Assembly (NCBI RefSeq): GCF_026210795.1 | Contig: NC_089442.1 | Span: 372,001 to 436,000, forward strand | Direction: 5' to 3' | DNA from: Rhizophagus irregularis | Lineage: Eukaryota > Glomeromycota > Glomeromycetes > Glomerales > Glomeraceae | Length of the DNA stretch: 64,000 nucleotides | In this document: in pieces, positions 1-13,651 of the stretch | How positions within the stretch are numbered: position 1 is the first letter of the stretch | Layout: the number at the start of each line of letters is the position of its first letter | Notes under the pieces: model-generated | The model's database searches: none | The model's input: the letters and a program-made list of their open reading frames with translations, nothing else | Told to the model about the DNA's origin: nothing | Program-made: the position numbers and the translations under genes

Positions 1-1016
1 TTATTATTAATATGTCATCTATTTCATGGTGATTTCCATAGCGGTTTACAAAATCAGACTTGGGCTTTATAAGTGATTTAGGATTAAGTCAACCAGCAGA
101 TAAACCTGTTAAATCAGATGAGGTTTATGGAGTACTTCCTTATATTGTTCCAGAAGTATTACGTGGCGAACCTTATACTAAAGCCGCTGACATATATTCT
201 TTTGGTATTATAATGTGGGAAATGAATTCTGGAATCCCCGCTTTTAATAATGTGCCTCATGATCTTAATCTTGCCTTAAATATTTGTCAAGGTTTGAGAC
301 CAAGGACTGTTAAGTCGCCAGAGATTTATTATGATGCCGAGGTCCAAAAACAATATGAAGACTTGGAGGTGGAATATGTAAAATTAATGAAAAGGTGTGG
401 GGGTCCTGATCCTAGTAAAAGGCCAACGGCTGAAGAACTATATGAAAATTTTGATGGATGGCACGATCAATTATTAATTTTTACTAATAATGTTAATATT
501 ATTAGTATCGATGAAAGAATACCGTCCACAATTGGTAAATAGTGCATTTAGAAAAATTTGGTTTGATTAAAATTTGCTATATACTTTTTTTTTTTTAAAG
601 AAATTCTTTTACAGTGAATGAACCTATTATTCCGAATCATTATCTTGTTATACAAGTAGAAAAATCGATTACTCTGCAAAGTTAAATGAAATTTTAAGTC
701 AAAGAGAATTAAGTTCAAAGACTACTATTAATGATATTGAAAATAATGAGGAAATAATAATATCAAGTGAAAGTTTAGGTAACTACTTTTTTTATTTATT
801 TATTTTTTTTTTTGATTTATTATTAATAGGATACAAATTAATTTATTTGATTTAAAAACATTTTAGAAAATTGTAAAATTTCTAGTTCAGAAATAGGTAA
901 TTAAAGTTTTAAAGATTAAAATTATGGCATTTGTGATTTTATTCACATTATTATTTTATTTTTTAATAGGTCCCATACAAAATCTTGATAATAAAGAGAA
1001 GGAATCTAATGAATAA
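1..1016 (+). pseudogene. TKL-like protein kinase pseudogene, 3' part (5' end outside window)
   Basis: Kinase C-lobe of the expanded Rhizophagus-type TKL-like family. A catalytic-loop HGDFHSG is readable near 26-46, then the frame shifts at about 56 (a T run one base short) into FISDLGLSQPA, with the activation segment ending VPEVLRGEPY and helix F ADIYSFGIIMWE. The invariant PE is kept, but the HxD loop lacks the usual NI after SG. Family-typical 3' exons follow: introns at about 535-614, 779-866 and 897-969 have GT/AG borders, and the tail reads CYTSRKIDYSAKLNEILSQ and ends at the TAA at 1014-1016. A second frame break lies near 645 in exon 2. Two frameshifts argue for a pseudogene; assembly errors in homopolymers are the alternative. 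Confidence 0.75.
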
Positions 1017-4000
1017 AAAAATCTAGATGATACGTATTATGCTTGATCGTATAAGACAGATTAATTTTTAATTTTATAATAAATCATACTCTCATACAAA
1101 AGTATTGAATAAAATAATGCATGCTTAAATTAATCATCATATTAAACATGTTGCATTTTTTAGTTTAATATAGCATTCTACTTATTTCTATAAAGTTATC
1201 CTTTTCCAGAAAAGGACCTATTTCTATAAAGTCATACTTTTCCAGAAAAGGACCAAGTTGCTATTTTCTAATGAAATATTAAAACTAGTTTTTTTAATAT
1301 ATCAACCAATGACTAAATGACAAATGTTTATAAATAATAAAAAATAATTATGTAAATCTTTTAAATAACCAGGCCATTTCTGTATATAGTTCCAGTGCTT
1401 GTAAGAATCAAATAAATAAATTGGGTTAAATTTTCCTGTTTCATATGAAAAAAATGGGTTCTACTTGTGGCTATGTAAAGTATTATATGTAAGCCATATT
1501 GTATGACTGCATAGTACAAAAGTAATAACAACCAAACATATTTTATATTAATATAAATATTGAAAAAAATATGCGATGAGTTATGATTGGCTTAAATACT
1601 TTCTGTTTAGTGGCAGTTTGTTTATTTACCTGGCTATGTATTGCTGTATATAAATATATGGCTATGCATGGCTATGTGTGGCTATGTGATTTTTTTTATA
1701 TTTAAACAGAATGGTAAAGGTTAGTACAACATTTGTTTTGTTCTCTTTTTAATTTCATTTTCATAATATTTTATATATATATAATCCATTGCTAACAGCA
1801 AATAATGCCAATTTTTTTCTGAATTACTTATTACAAAGTAATTGCAAATTACTCATAATTTCTAATAGTATCTGTTATAAAATTCTAAGTTATATTATTA
1901 CCATAATTTAGTAGATATTATCATAAATCATGATTTTATTATAATTTATAAACAATAATTGTAAAACCAATATGAGTAAACCTTGAATTCATTTTAACTA
2001 TTAAACTTATCTTAATACTATACTTTCTACCAAAATTATGAATAGTATAACACTCTTTTAATTGAATTGAATTATAATACTTATACATAATATTATAAAA
2101 CATTTAAATATGTAAATGGTTATTTAATCCACAAGACCACAACTGTTTAAATAGATGCCTATGTGGGATTTTAGTTCAACTACTTAAGGTACTATGTATG
2201 ATTCCACAAATAATTTATATTTATAATTTAAAAAGTCGAATTGGTTTATTTTTTCTAAAAAATAAACCAATTATTATAATAAAAAATATATAATATATTA
2301 CTTTAACACATAAAACAACTCTTAAGATTCTTCTTTCAAGTGATGAGTGATATCATCTCTATATTTGATCCACCTAAAACTGGCAATACCAAAGATTCAT
2401 TTCACTTGTTTTTGGATGTGCTAATCATAAAACCTATTAATATTGAAAAATAAAGCAAAAAGTTTATCAATTATTGCAGTGAAAGCTTATCATCACCAAT
2501 CATGTTTCACATACAAGACTGATTATCACTACCTCAATCTTTTCAAATCTGATGATGACACATAAGAAAATTTCTGATATATGCTTAATATTTTTAGTAT
2601 ATTAATGATTCCACATTTAAAATATTGGCAAACAATCATTCTTACAGAGAACAATTTGATTATAGTCATGGATATAAGAATATACCAAAAGCACTTTATG
2701 TAAAATAATTGGAAAATATTTTAAATTAATTCAATTATTAAACTATTCAAAGAAGTTTTTAAAACAATAATACCTGATGCAATAATATTTTCTTATAATT
2801 TTTGCTTTTCCCAAAATTTTATCTTCTGGTATTTTCATTATTATTTTTATCATTATGGTTGCTTGCCATTTCTTTACCTCAAAACAAAATCTAGGAATTA
2901 ATTTAGCAATAATATACACATGAATTATAGGATAATTTTAAATTATACTAATATTCTACAAAACATATTGTTTTATGTATTATTATAAAAAAGAAGAAGA
3001 AAGACTTTCAGGAATATTAATTTCATTGCACTTACTTGCTTCATATTTCGGAATGCATCAAGGAATATAGATAATTAATTAATATATAATAAGCTTCATT
3101 AAAATTTCAACAATTATTATATATTATGAATAAGAGCTAATATTATATGGAAATAATAATCAATAAAATCACTGATGAAATAATTCTATAAGTCCATTAA
3201 TATATTTATATTAGAAATACATTATTGGTATCTATTATTTATAACATTGGTAATAATAACTAGTAAATAATGGTCTTAATATATTTGTTAAGAAAATTTT
3301 ACGATATCATGTTGAAAAATCACTTTTATATTATCAAAAATATGACAAGGATTCATTTCATATGGCAATCGAGTTGTTATTAGAGCCATTAAATGCACTA
3401 CAGATTCGTTTTAATCTCAATTGGTAATTTGCCTGACATCACATAAAGTGAAAAAAAAATGAACATAATAAATATATAATCAAATAGTATAACAAATCAA
3501 ACTGCCAGAGGTGCTTATAACTATTACTATATTTTATAATTCATTTCTTTAGTAAATTTACTAAAAAATAATCATACATAACAATAATGATTAACACAGT
3601 AATTTAAGGACAGAAAGTCAAAACTATTTAGAGCTTTCAAAATGACCATTCCTGAAGTTTCTGCAAAAAGAGTAGACTGAAATAAGATACAACTGATTGA
3701 AACAATGGGTTTACATCCAATCTACAGGAACATTAGAAAAATTATTTAAATTCATTACTGGAACCACCCTTCTGAATTGAATGAAAGCATTTTTAGAAAC
3801 TAAAGCTTACAACCACAATTGTTTAATAAATTTACGTGGATATTCTTTTTTTTCATTTTTTTATTATCAAAACCAATTAGAGGATAACATATCAACTAAT
3901 AGTACCTATAGGAGTTACTGCTCAAAGCTTGAAATATAAATAGATAAATCTTATAATTTATTAGTATAACTTATAGAATTTATATCTGACTATTTTAATG

Positions 4001-4185
4001 ACATTACATTTATAGTTTAAAAGTAGAAAAACATTTATTTATTCTTCAGAAAATTGTTAAAATTATTAACACACACCTAAACAAATACCTTTACACCAAT
4101 TAAGTTATGGTGTATAACAATCAAGCTGCAATACAAGATACTTCAACTATTGAAATAGTGACAGTATTGCTGGAAAAAACCAGGA
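1017..4185. other. AT-rich intergenic sequence, no gene seen
   Basis: No reading frame with family similarity was recognised. It holds a short tandem repeat (1184-1254) and a run of GGCTATG-containing words at about 1630-1692. Much of it is probably unrecognisable transposon decay. Confidence 0.5.
1184..1254. repeat. two-copy 36-bp tandem repeat
   Basis: Two near-identical copies start with ATTTCTATAAAG at 1184 and 1220. Each ends in a small self-complementary segment, TTTTCCAGAAAAGGA. Confidence 0.8.
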
Positions 4186-5250
4186 GAGCCACTTCAAGAC
4201 GCTCATGTTAAACTAACTGTTATGTTTGGTGGTGGGTCAGTTTTCGTTTGGGTGTTTCACATCTCTTGGCGTTAGTTATCTTTGTAAAATTGATGGAGGG
4301 CTTGATGCTGAACTTTATAGAAAAATTTTAGATGTATTAACATATAACTATTAGTTTACCTGTCTTTAATCCAATAACTTTACAAAATTAATAAGAAAAA
4401 AATTTCTGTTAGGAATGGCATAAATTGTTATTATTTGTCTTAAGCAGAATAAATGATTGAATACCACCTGTATACCAATAAAGTTTTGGTATATACTGCA
4501 ATACAAGGTGCTTCAACTAAGCAAACTTCAGATATCTCTAAATTATATGATCAACCACTACTTTGTTGATGGGCATGCTAACCTATGAGAAACTGATGTT
4601 AGATGAAACTAGTGGTGATGAGACATCTCCTGGAAAGAATGAAATAATACTAAATTAGTTCACCTGTCTTTAATCCATTGCAAACAGATCATAGTAAATA
4701 GAATTATTGGTGAAATAAATTATATTCATCCATAAGCATGAAACTAAAAGAAAGCAAAATCCGGAAATGGAAGGAAAGCGCAGCTGTAAAAATCTGTTTT
4801 GAAAATTTATTTAAAAAAATTAATAATCCAGATCCAGAAACATATATGTCTAGGATTTTACAAATACTAAAAGGAAAAAATCATTTATCAAAGATCCAGA
4901 TTGCATATAAAATAACTGTCAATACTCCAAAATATTTCATTTAATGTTTGTTACTGCCACTCAGACTTCTTCCATCCTTGGTATTTCTTTGTGTACATTT
5001 CATCGCTGGCACCACAATCGTAAAATAGCAGCATTTGTTCACCGGGTGATGCTCTCAATAATGATAATAATTACAAAGAAAAATTGTAAGTAAAATAATT
5101 AATATATAGTAAAATAGAAAAAAAAGAAAAATCTCTGATGGAAATGGCATAAACTGTCAGTATTTTGTCTTCTGCTAGAATGTTATCAAAAAACTCTAAT
5201 TAAAATTATTAATGTATAACAATAAAGCTGGAATACAAAATACTTCAACT
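4067..5250. repeat. degenerate dispersed repeat, three related blocks
   Basis: Related blocks at about 4070-4150, 4455-4530 and 5205-5245 share words such as CACC..TACACCAAT, GTATA and GCTGCAATACAAG followed by TACTTCAACT. A second shared phrase, CACCTGTCTTTAATCCA, occurs at about 4358 and 4661. Probably one decayed element family surrounding the Tc1/mariner relic. Confidence 0.5.
4190..4350 (+). pseudogene. Tc1/mariner-like transposase relic
   Basis: A short stretch matches the DDE region of Tc1/mariner transposases: MFGGGSV, then after a frame slip GCFTSLGVSYLCKIDGG and LDAELYRKIL. It ends in stops. The GGGS...VWG..T..G signature is what identifies it. The rest of the element is not recognisable. 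Inactive fragment. Confidence 0.6.
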
Positions 5251-6889
5251 GATAAGTTAATAAGTAAATATAATTATTTCAAGAACCAATTTTTGATATT
5301 TACTTCAAAGAAAATATTACTTACTTCATAGACAACAATATTCATTAAGGTTTTAAATAATAAATGTACCAAAAGATATGATGTAAAAGAAATAATCAAG
5401 AAATAATCAAGAAAAGAAAAGTAAGATGATTTTATCTGCCCATAATAATGAATATTATACATACTGATTTATCAGATTCATAACAAAGAACTAGAATTGT
5501 ATCAAAAAGTATTAACTTATCAAAGTTATTAATGTAATTCTTTAAATATGATAAATAATGTAAAAAGGGATTTCCATGACAATTTTTTGTTACAATATAT
5601 ATAAATGTATATGGATCGAAAATATTGGAGGTAGAGGTAGAAGTAGAGCTAGAAGTATAAATGTATAAAACCTGCAAACCAATGGGTAGCACCTATTATC
5701 CTGAAATACCTCTATTTTAGGATTTTTATAGTTATAGCCTATAGGCTAAACCTTAGGAATGCCCATATGAATATTCAATAGTATGTAATATCAAAAGAGT
5801 TTACTATATATATAGCAAAATGTTAACCATAACATATATATTTTAATATTACAACAGTCACCTCAGCAGTTACCCACCAATTAGACCAGCAATCAGACTA
5901 GAAATCACATAAGTAATTTGCTAGCAAAACTTAGAGAACATATTACTGCAAATAGGAAATAACAGAAGCCATATTTTTGATATTAGATGAAACAATCTGT
6001 AATTCACCAATTCAAATCAAATATTTAAACATGGATTCTTCAAACATCAGCTCAAAAGCAGGTTTACTAAAATTTAATTAATAAATGAAAGAAAATAACT
6101 CATTTTAAAAATCACTGTTGAAAAATATATGAATATAACTATAGAAAGTATTTTCAAATTACAGTATTAAATATTTTGAAAATAAGATCAATTTGGATGT
6201 TTCCAGAACAGAAAATTAACTATTGCTGATTTTTTATGATGTGGTAGTTTTTGACAATACATACAAAACAAATAGATTTAATATGCCTTTTGGCATTTTA
6301 TCAGTGTAAACAATTATGGGCAAAGTGTATTCTTTAAGAAAGATATATCAAGATCAATGGGAATAAACTATAATTATGTTATAGATTCTTAAAAATAACT
6401 ATTGGAGAATCATATTTTTATCAATTATTACTTAAAAATATAACAGTAAAAATGAAATGAGTTTCATTGATTTTAATAGTAAAGCAGAAATTAACAATTT
6501 TACTGGTAATAGAAATCATGCTATATGACAAATTTGCTAATTTTTATGTTACCTACGACTATTTATCAAAGGAAAATATACTATTGGTAGTATTAAAGGA
6601 GAAATTCCTATCAGCTCAACCAACTCAAACTTGATTATGGTCATCTTCTATCAGTGGTATTAAATGGATGAACACAATGAGCAGTAATCCAGTGATAGTT
6701 GAATCTAGCCACCCGGATGCAAATTCATTTGAATTTTGCTCAGTTAATCATAGAAGTAGTAGGAAAGAATAAGAAGAAGCTCACTATAGCATTGCATTTG
6801 AAGTAAAGGCTTTGAGGTGATCATCTATGATAGAAATTTTAAGAATGAAGAAAAAAAAGTGAATATAGAACTTGTGGCTACTATATGAA
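5251..6889. other. AT-rich sequence, nothing recognised
   Basis: Several short open frames occur on both strands, but their translations are low-complexity hydrophobic or Lys/Asn-rich, as expected by chance at this base composition. No family similarity was noticed. Confidence 0.45.
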
Positions 6890-7157
6890 AGAAATTGGTT
6901 AGCACTGGTAAATAAATATCCTAAACATGTTCCATCATTAAAAATTGGTGGCTCATCTGAAAATGCCATTTTTATTGAAGATGAACCAGTGAATGACAAA
7001 TGTTAAATCTGGATTAGATACCCTTTGGAATAAGAATCCTGGCATACTTTTTTTAATTTCTGGAGATAGTGACTATTTGCTCATAGTGAATCAGGCATTG
7101 GAGAGTAAAAATTTAGATAAAATTCACAGAAATTTTTACTTTTACAAAATATTGTAA
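6890..7157 (+). pseudogene. NYN-like (PIN-fold nuclease) coding relic
   Basis: Two linked frames read RNWLALVNKYPKHVPSLKIG ... FIEDEPVNDK and then, after a one-base slip near 7003, VKSGLDTLWNKNPGILFLIS followed by GDSDYLLIVNQALES, ending in TAA. The string LISGDSDY resembles the conserved SGDxDF block of NYN-domain proteins, and the upstream VKSGLDTL resembles the preceding helix. No start codon or remaining domain is visible. Low-to-moderate confidence, fragment only. Confidence 0.4.
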
Positions 7158-8679
7158 TTAATAATTTATCTTTACTATATCATGCATCAGTGTCTTCATC
7201 AATGAGACAAAAAGAAGATAATTCTACAATTTCGTTCTACCCTGATGTGAGAGATTATGATTAGATTATTAGAATTTCTTTTTTTGTAATTTATATTATG
7301 CATCATTATTTTCTGTATTGATAAGTGGCCTTGGTGTGGCTAATTATGAGATCAGGAATGAAAAAAAATATTGTGTTATGAAGTCAAATAAGTTATCTAA
7401 GTGAAATTCTAATTTTATAGCAATGTCTGGTGAAAGACCAGTTTTATAAATATTTTACATATGCATTAGAAGGGCATCTTAAATATTGTATTCTTTATAA
7501 TAGATTAATAATTTTCTCATTAAAGATTAGAAAAATTGGAAAAATTGGAAAAATTAAAAAATTGGAAAAGTCATACAGAGAAAATCCTTTTGAGAAAGAC
7601 TATTTCCTTAAAATAACTGATGGTAAAATGATCAAAAAATACAGAATGGTAATCATGGTATGAGATAGAAAAAGAGATTATATACAGTACTTGTATGATA
7701 GTAAAGTGAATTTGATAAGGACAAAAACGTAAATTCATATTAGACTTAACAGACGAAAAGAAAAATAATATTTTAGGCATTTCTGAAACATCATTAAAAA
7801 TTTGAAAGCCAAATATATTTAAAAAAATATTACGAACGAATATATATCCTATTATATGAACATAACAGATGAAAACCATTTTTCAGCATTATATTTCTCA
7901 TATAAGACCTAAAATTTTCCCTTTTCCTTTTCCTTATCTCCGCATAACCTCTTAATATTTACCCAAATTTTTCCAAAAAAAAAAATTCTCTTCGCATTTC
8001 TATCTATTACAATGACCTGTCATCACTCAATATTTAGTCAATGTTAAAAAAATTTGAAATTTTATTAAATTAATTGGAATACCTGTTTTTTTTCATCAAG
8101 TCAAATTTTATCTATAGTAATTTATCCTTATCATTTGAAAGAACTTCAAGTTGACTTTAAAAACCTTACCTTGAGCAAAACATCACCAAAATTGATTTTT
8201 ACAGTTCTTAAATGCTTACTTCTTAGGATAATTATTAGAAATCATTTTTTAATGCAATTTTATAATAATTTATAGCTTCATAATAGTTGTCATAATAAAT
8301 ATTGCATAATATAAGTCCCTGACGTGTTCTCAGATGATACTGGATGCGTTTCTCCACACCTGCAATCTTCCACTTTCATTAAGAAATGTCACGATTTTGG
8401 AAGAAATTTCCCCTTTTGAAATGGCTATCAGAACGGAATCCCTTATTGGGTAACTAATGGACTATGCATTTTTCTTGCAATATTAATTTATTTTGGGGCT
8501 TTTAAAGCACTTTCAATACATGATTATTAGAATACTAGTGCACAATTCGACAAATTTTACACACTAGAGCAACAAATTAACTGTTGATAGGATGAAAAGC
8601 AACAGAAATAATTAAGGAATATGCAACATTAGAGTACATATATCTTCAATTAGTAATAATTTAACTACATCATGGTTTT
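7158..8679. other. AT-rich sequence, no gene seen
   Basis: No coding similarity was recognised. A less AT-rich stretch at about 8320-8480 may be decayed transposon sequence upstream of the piggyBac relic, but I could not align it to a family. Confidence 0.4.
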
Positions 8680-9915
8680 CAAATAGAATCATTAGCTACC
8701 CATATAAAAAATATATCACAAAGATTATATATTCCATCATCAAACGTATCTATTGATGAAATGTTTGCACATATTTCTTGAAGACATATTGTATTAAATA
8801 TAAACCTGGATACATCAAATTAATATAAACGAACTAGCCACATCATATGGATGTACAAATGTTAAGAATACTAGATCTAATTCTGATATAGTTAGCTCAG
8901 GATCCTTTACGTTAAAAGTTGTAATGTTCCCATATATAATTTTAGATCTATGCAATAGTTATTTATTTATTTTTTTATCACATAAGTGTATCATTTATTT
9001 TAAGATTTGACAGATAACAAATCTTATAATACATATATGGATAATTTTTTTTCCAATATTAATTTATTTAAATATTTAAGAGATAGGAATATTGGTGCAT
9101 ATGGTACAGTTTGAACTAATTTAGTAGAATTTTAAAGGATATGTAAGATATGTAAAAATTAAACTGAAATTTTCAGGAGATATTGTATAAAGTACTGGCG
9201 ATATTATGGATTGATAATGGTCCTGTAACAATGCTTTCAACAATTCATGAAATAAGTGATACAGCAAAACATGAACGATGTTGACTACAAATAACTGCAG
9301 TAAAAGAAGAAATAATATTGATGATATTTTGGAGATGATGATAATAAAAAAGATTACCAATTCCAAAAATAATTGATGATTATAATTACAATATGAATTG
9401 TTTTGATATTTGTGATCAATATAATTATATAAACAGAGGAAAGAAATCAGTAATTCATCTATTTTAGAATTATTTTTCTTTTTTATTTTTAATGAAAATT
9501 TTCCATTTTTCATTAAATTTTTCTGGGGCATTGACTCGCAAATCCTCGCTGATCATTTATTTGGGAGACCTTGTAATTTCCAGTTAGATGAACTTGGGTT
9601 CTTTGGAATCTTTATTTTTTTGGCCTTTAGATACATCAATCAATTCACTCATAATTTATAAAAAAGAATATAACAATAGTGTAATAAGTCATAAAGATTT
9701 TAGATTAGAAATCTGCAATTCATTAAATACAAGAAATATAGAAGATAAAAAAGTGGAAGGAAAAAAAATTTTATGTAACAAATAAATATTAATTGCCATT
9801 AAGCAGATTTGCTAATGAAAATAAACATTTACCTATATATAAAAAAATAGAAAGACATGTCTGGTGTAGATTTAAAAACAAAGCTAAAAGCGAAAGTAGT
9901 GCAAGTAGTATCTGA
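8680..9915 (+). pseudogene. piggyBac-like transposase relic
   Basis: Separated fragments follow the order of a piggyBac (DDE_Tnp_1_7-type) transposase. YIPSSNVSIDEMF at about 8730 matches the block with the first catalytic Asp. IDNGPVTMLSTIHEI at about 9210 matches the ...DN..V.MLST.H block. WPLDTSINSLIIYKKEYN with SHKDFRLEI at about 9620-9720 matches the C-terminal helices, and LPIYKKIERHVWCRFKNK at about 9830-9880 is the start of the Cys-rich tail. Frameshifts and stops separate them, so the element is dead. Termini were not identified. Confidence 0.65.
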
Positions 9916-11370
9916 ATTCACGTCTCGTCAATTAACTGATAATATTATACTTTTTATTATTATTCAACACTTTTTTCTTATTTAAAAAAAATTAATTATT
10001 AAATAAATTATTTTTTTAAATATATCGTAACATATTAACATTTAGTTAAATTTGATATTGCTTTTCTCATTATCATCACATGATAAAATAAAAAGAAACT
10101 TTTTTTCGTTGCTTTCCATATATTTCTTCCTGATTTATAATATCAATAGTTCAATACCATCAGATATTAATTCTATCAGACATTAATCCATTTTTTTACA
10201 TAAATGAAATTTAGGAACTAGGTAAGGAAATTAATATGGATACAAGTGATGATAATAATGATTTTGTTCTTGATGTAAGAAGGTGAGGTGTTGAAGATGA
10301 TAATATGGTACAGTACGTCAGTACCAGAAGAATCTAAGGAAACAAATAAAATGAAACTTATCCAGTTGAAGAGCATGAAAAATGGACAAAAAACCTTGCC
10401 AATATTGTCATTAGTATGGGCATTATGAATGTTGCCGGTGAAAATTCGAATAAAATAATAAAATTACTTAATTTGTAAAAAATTGTACAAATGTTCATTT
10501 ATTGATTTCTAATAGTGTATTGTATTAATAGTAAAATATTAAAATTTATTATCTAATTTATAAGTTACAGATGTTATTTTACTTGCACTTCGCGTTTGAT
10601 TTTTTTCATAAATGGGAGTGACTTTTTGCGTAAAATGAAAGTTTTACGTCGAATTTTTTGTTTAAAATGTTTAAAATGGGAATTTCGTGTTGGATTTTTT
10701 TGTGTAAGATAGAAATTACTTATAAATCATTAGCTAAAATTATGTCGTGACCTTTGGATATTGATCATGTGATGATTTTATTCATTTATTTTCCATTTAA
10801 ATAAAACATAAAAATTCGATATCATGATAAGAAACAATTCTTTTAGAAAATTTGCTAATTGAACAAGCGAAATAGATTTATTTAATAAAAAAAGCGGTTA
10901 ACAACTTCGTTTTAAACCACAATTTCTAGGTATTGAAATAAAGTAGAAAACATGATGAATTCGATATCTGAAGGTATTTATACAATTGTTAATAAATTAG
11001 TAAATTAATTAAAAATTTTAATCAAAGTGTTATTATATTCAAAAAAAAAAAAAATTATATATTTTTACGGCACAGTAAATGTCGTTGATAACGTGACACA
11101 TCCACTAAAATAGATTGGTCGTATCCTGATCATCCTGTGCTACATAAAATTTTTTTTCCCATAAAAAATATATTTTTTAAGGAAAAAAATTTAACTATAC
11201 CTTACCGAGATAAATTTTTTTTTAAAAAAAAATCATTTTTGTCATAATTATGTCGTCTTTAAACGCAAATAAAATTATACTATCAAATATATACGTAATA
11301 TTGATATTCTATGATTTTATAACGGAATAACCTTCACCCTATGTAAAATTATAACATTTTTTTTTTCAAG
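9916..11370. other. AT-rich sequence upstream of the PARP-like gene
   Basis: A fragment at about 10230-10440 reads MDTSDDNNDFVLDV and later EEHEKWTKNLANIVISMG between stops. It may be transposase decay but I cannot name it. The promoter of the gene at 11371 must lie at the right edge; no clear elements were seen. Confidence 0.35.
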
Positions 11371-12792
11371 ATGCTTACATGCCTTTATTGTGGTGTCAAT
11401 GAATCAGATAAGGGTCCTCATGGAGATGATGGTGAATACTGTTCTGACTTTTGTCGTTCGGAAACTTCGAAAGCTAAAAACAAGGACACATTATGTATTC
11501 AATGTAAAGCATTTCCACGAGTTAATCAGTCATTTTTTTGTGGAAAAAAGTGGTGTCGCAATTGTATGAATTGTAATGTGAGTATAATTTTATTTGTTAT
11601 TATGATCATGTAATATCATCTTTCTTTTAAAAGTTTAAAAATAAATATCCTCGCTAAAATTATATATAATTAATTGATATAGAAAAAGTCAATTATGAAT
11701 TCAGATACATTATGGTGTGGGAATATGTGTCGCGACAGTATTCTTAATTGGGAGAATTTGATCCAACGTAATAATTTATTTTTCACATTGTGAAACGTAT
11801 TGTGAAACGTCAATTTATAACGTTTTGTAACGTAATTCTTTTATCAAATTATAGCCCCTAGAATTATTAAATTGGAAGCGTATAGTAGTCCCTATAAATC
11901 AGTACTTAAGCAATGGAAAGAATCTTGGAAATCATATGATGGAGAAGAAATTCCCAAAGTAAAAGCAATTTGGGAGATTATCGTTTCGTGGAAAATTTTA
12001 AGAAGGTAACCGATTACTTATTATTTGGTACAGGATTCATGTACTTAACGCTAATAACCGTATAAATACTAATTCCGAAATCAAATATAGATATGAAGCG
12101 TACCGGGATGAGATAGAACGAACAGGTCACTTCAAAGGTAATAGTTACTCGAAAAAAATGATACTCTTTCTGCAATTAATAATAGCCAGCAGAAGTATTT
12201 GAAAAAATTGATTAAGATCAATTCATCTTTTTTTTTAAAAAAAAGCATTGATCAGAGGTAATGAACTACGGTGAGTTAAATATAATAATTTTACACTCGT
12301 CATGCTTTTATAAATTGAAATTTATTAACATTTTGTCTCTAAACATACAGAAGATTTCACGGCAGCAGCCAGACTTGTCTTATTGGTATCGTGGATGGTA
12401 ACTTATGCAACTCACCCTCATGTTCCACTTGTCAAATTATCAAACATTCATACAGACTTCCTTCTTCGAGTCATGGTGCCTTTGGTTGTGGGATTTATTT
12501 TACTGCAAACTCTTCAAAGGCAAATTGGCATAATCCTGGTTCTAGACATTTATATAACGGCACGTGGTTCCGAACTGTGTTATTAAATCGAGTTGCTGTG
12601 GGAAGATGGTGGAATCAGTTAGAATTTAAAAGGTTCGTTGCACCACCTCCTGAATATCATAGTATTATAGGGAAACCAAGTGATGAGGGCAAAATTAAAT
12701 TGGATGAATTAGTAGTATATACGGAGGCTGCATGTATACCATGTTATTTGATCGTGTACAAAGAGTTAGGAAAGGAGATTCCTCGTCTTTAA
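11371..12792 (+). CDS. PARP-like ADP-ribosyltransferase with N-terminal zinc-binding segment
   Basis: Predicted join 11371-11577, 11683-11767, 11855-12005, 12091-12137, 12246-12270, 12351-12792 (318 aa), all with GT/AG borders and matching phases. Residues 1-69 hold two Cys-rich blocks (CLYCG...YCSDFCR; CIQCK...FFCGKKWCRNC), probably zinc-binding. The C-terminal part matches the PARP-type catalytic fold found in fungal PARP-like proteins: RRFHGS (His175), then CNSPSCSTCQIIKHSY, then FGCGIYFTANSSKA (Tyr221), and LDELVVY (Glu291). This leaves a plausible H-Y-E triad, so activity (NAD+-dependent ADP-ribosyl transfer) is possible. The long WGR and helical regulatory domains of nuclear PARPs are absent. 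Exon 5 is a 25-nt microexon that is needed to join GNELR to the RFHG block. Target and location are unknown. Confident on family, less on exact exons. Confidence 0.8.
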
Positions 12793-13058
12793 CGTTGTTC
12801 AGGGTATTAATTAGGATAAATTTAAAAATCATATATATATATTTTTTAAAATGAGTGATCAAGATAAGATAATTTACAATTTAGTTTAAACATACAGTGT
12901 GTGATCAATGTTTCACTTTTGCGGTGTCAGATAAATTCAATAAATAAATTGATATTTAATCTGTTGCTGGTAAATTTTAAAGGAATTCAATATCAATGTT
13001 ATTACTTAATCCTAATTGTCGTTAAGAAGATTGATTTTGAACAGCACTTAAAATATTA
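12793..13058. other. 3' flank of the PARP-like gene
   Basis: AT-rich 3' flanking sequence with no recognised gene. Confidence 0.4.
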
Positions 13059-13228
13059 TTATCGCCGTTTTCAAAATGGTGTACGCAGTTTATTTATGAT
13101 TGTATATTCGAATACCCGGCTTTCATCCGTTTTTTGTCCATATTTCGTCCGGTTTTCATCCGGTTTTCGGTTTCTTTTTCTTTTTATTCAAAATTTAATT
13201 GCGTACATCATTTTGAAAACGGCGATAA
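13059..13228. mobile_element. MITE-like element with about 30-bp inverted termini
   Basis: The left end TTATCGCCGTTTTCAAAATG and the right end are near-perfect inverted complements over about 30 bp (GTACGCA is also shared). The interior is a C/T-rich stretch with repeated CCGGTTTTC words. A target duplication is not clear. Too short to encode a protein, so non-autonomous. Confidence 0.65.
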
Positions 13229-13651
13229 AATAAAGTATCACAAAAATAAAAAATAGTGTGATAACACGTGAGTCTTTTTTATAATTTCCAATGATAGAGT
13301 CGAATATATTGATCCTGTATATTTGATATAATTTTTTCTTTTAGAGACTCGTTGTTTTGCAGAATTTTAAAAATTCGTATTTATATTAAACAATTTAAAT
13401 ATATTTTTTTTTTATTTATATTAAACAATTTAAATAATGTTTTCTTTTTAATATTGTACATTAAAAAACATGATAAATTAAATTTACAAAAAATTATAAA
13501 AGTTATGTTTTATATTACATATTTTGCATTGGAGTACAAACAAATTGAATACATTAAGTCTAGCGAAGTAATATATATATATATATATAATGATAACGTT
13601 AAAAAATTGAAATTTCTAAATTAAGCAATTACCGATGGTTCACCATAAAAT

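Noticed and set aside
9121-9531. 136-codon minus-strand frame
   Set aside because: It lies antisense to the piggyBac relic and has only low-complexity hydrophobic content.
12006-12033. 28-bp intron in the PARP-like gene ending at TTTGGTACAG
   Set aside because: Too short for splicing; the AG at 12089-12090 gives an 85-bp intron and restores RRYEAYRDEIERTG.
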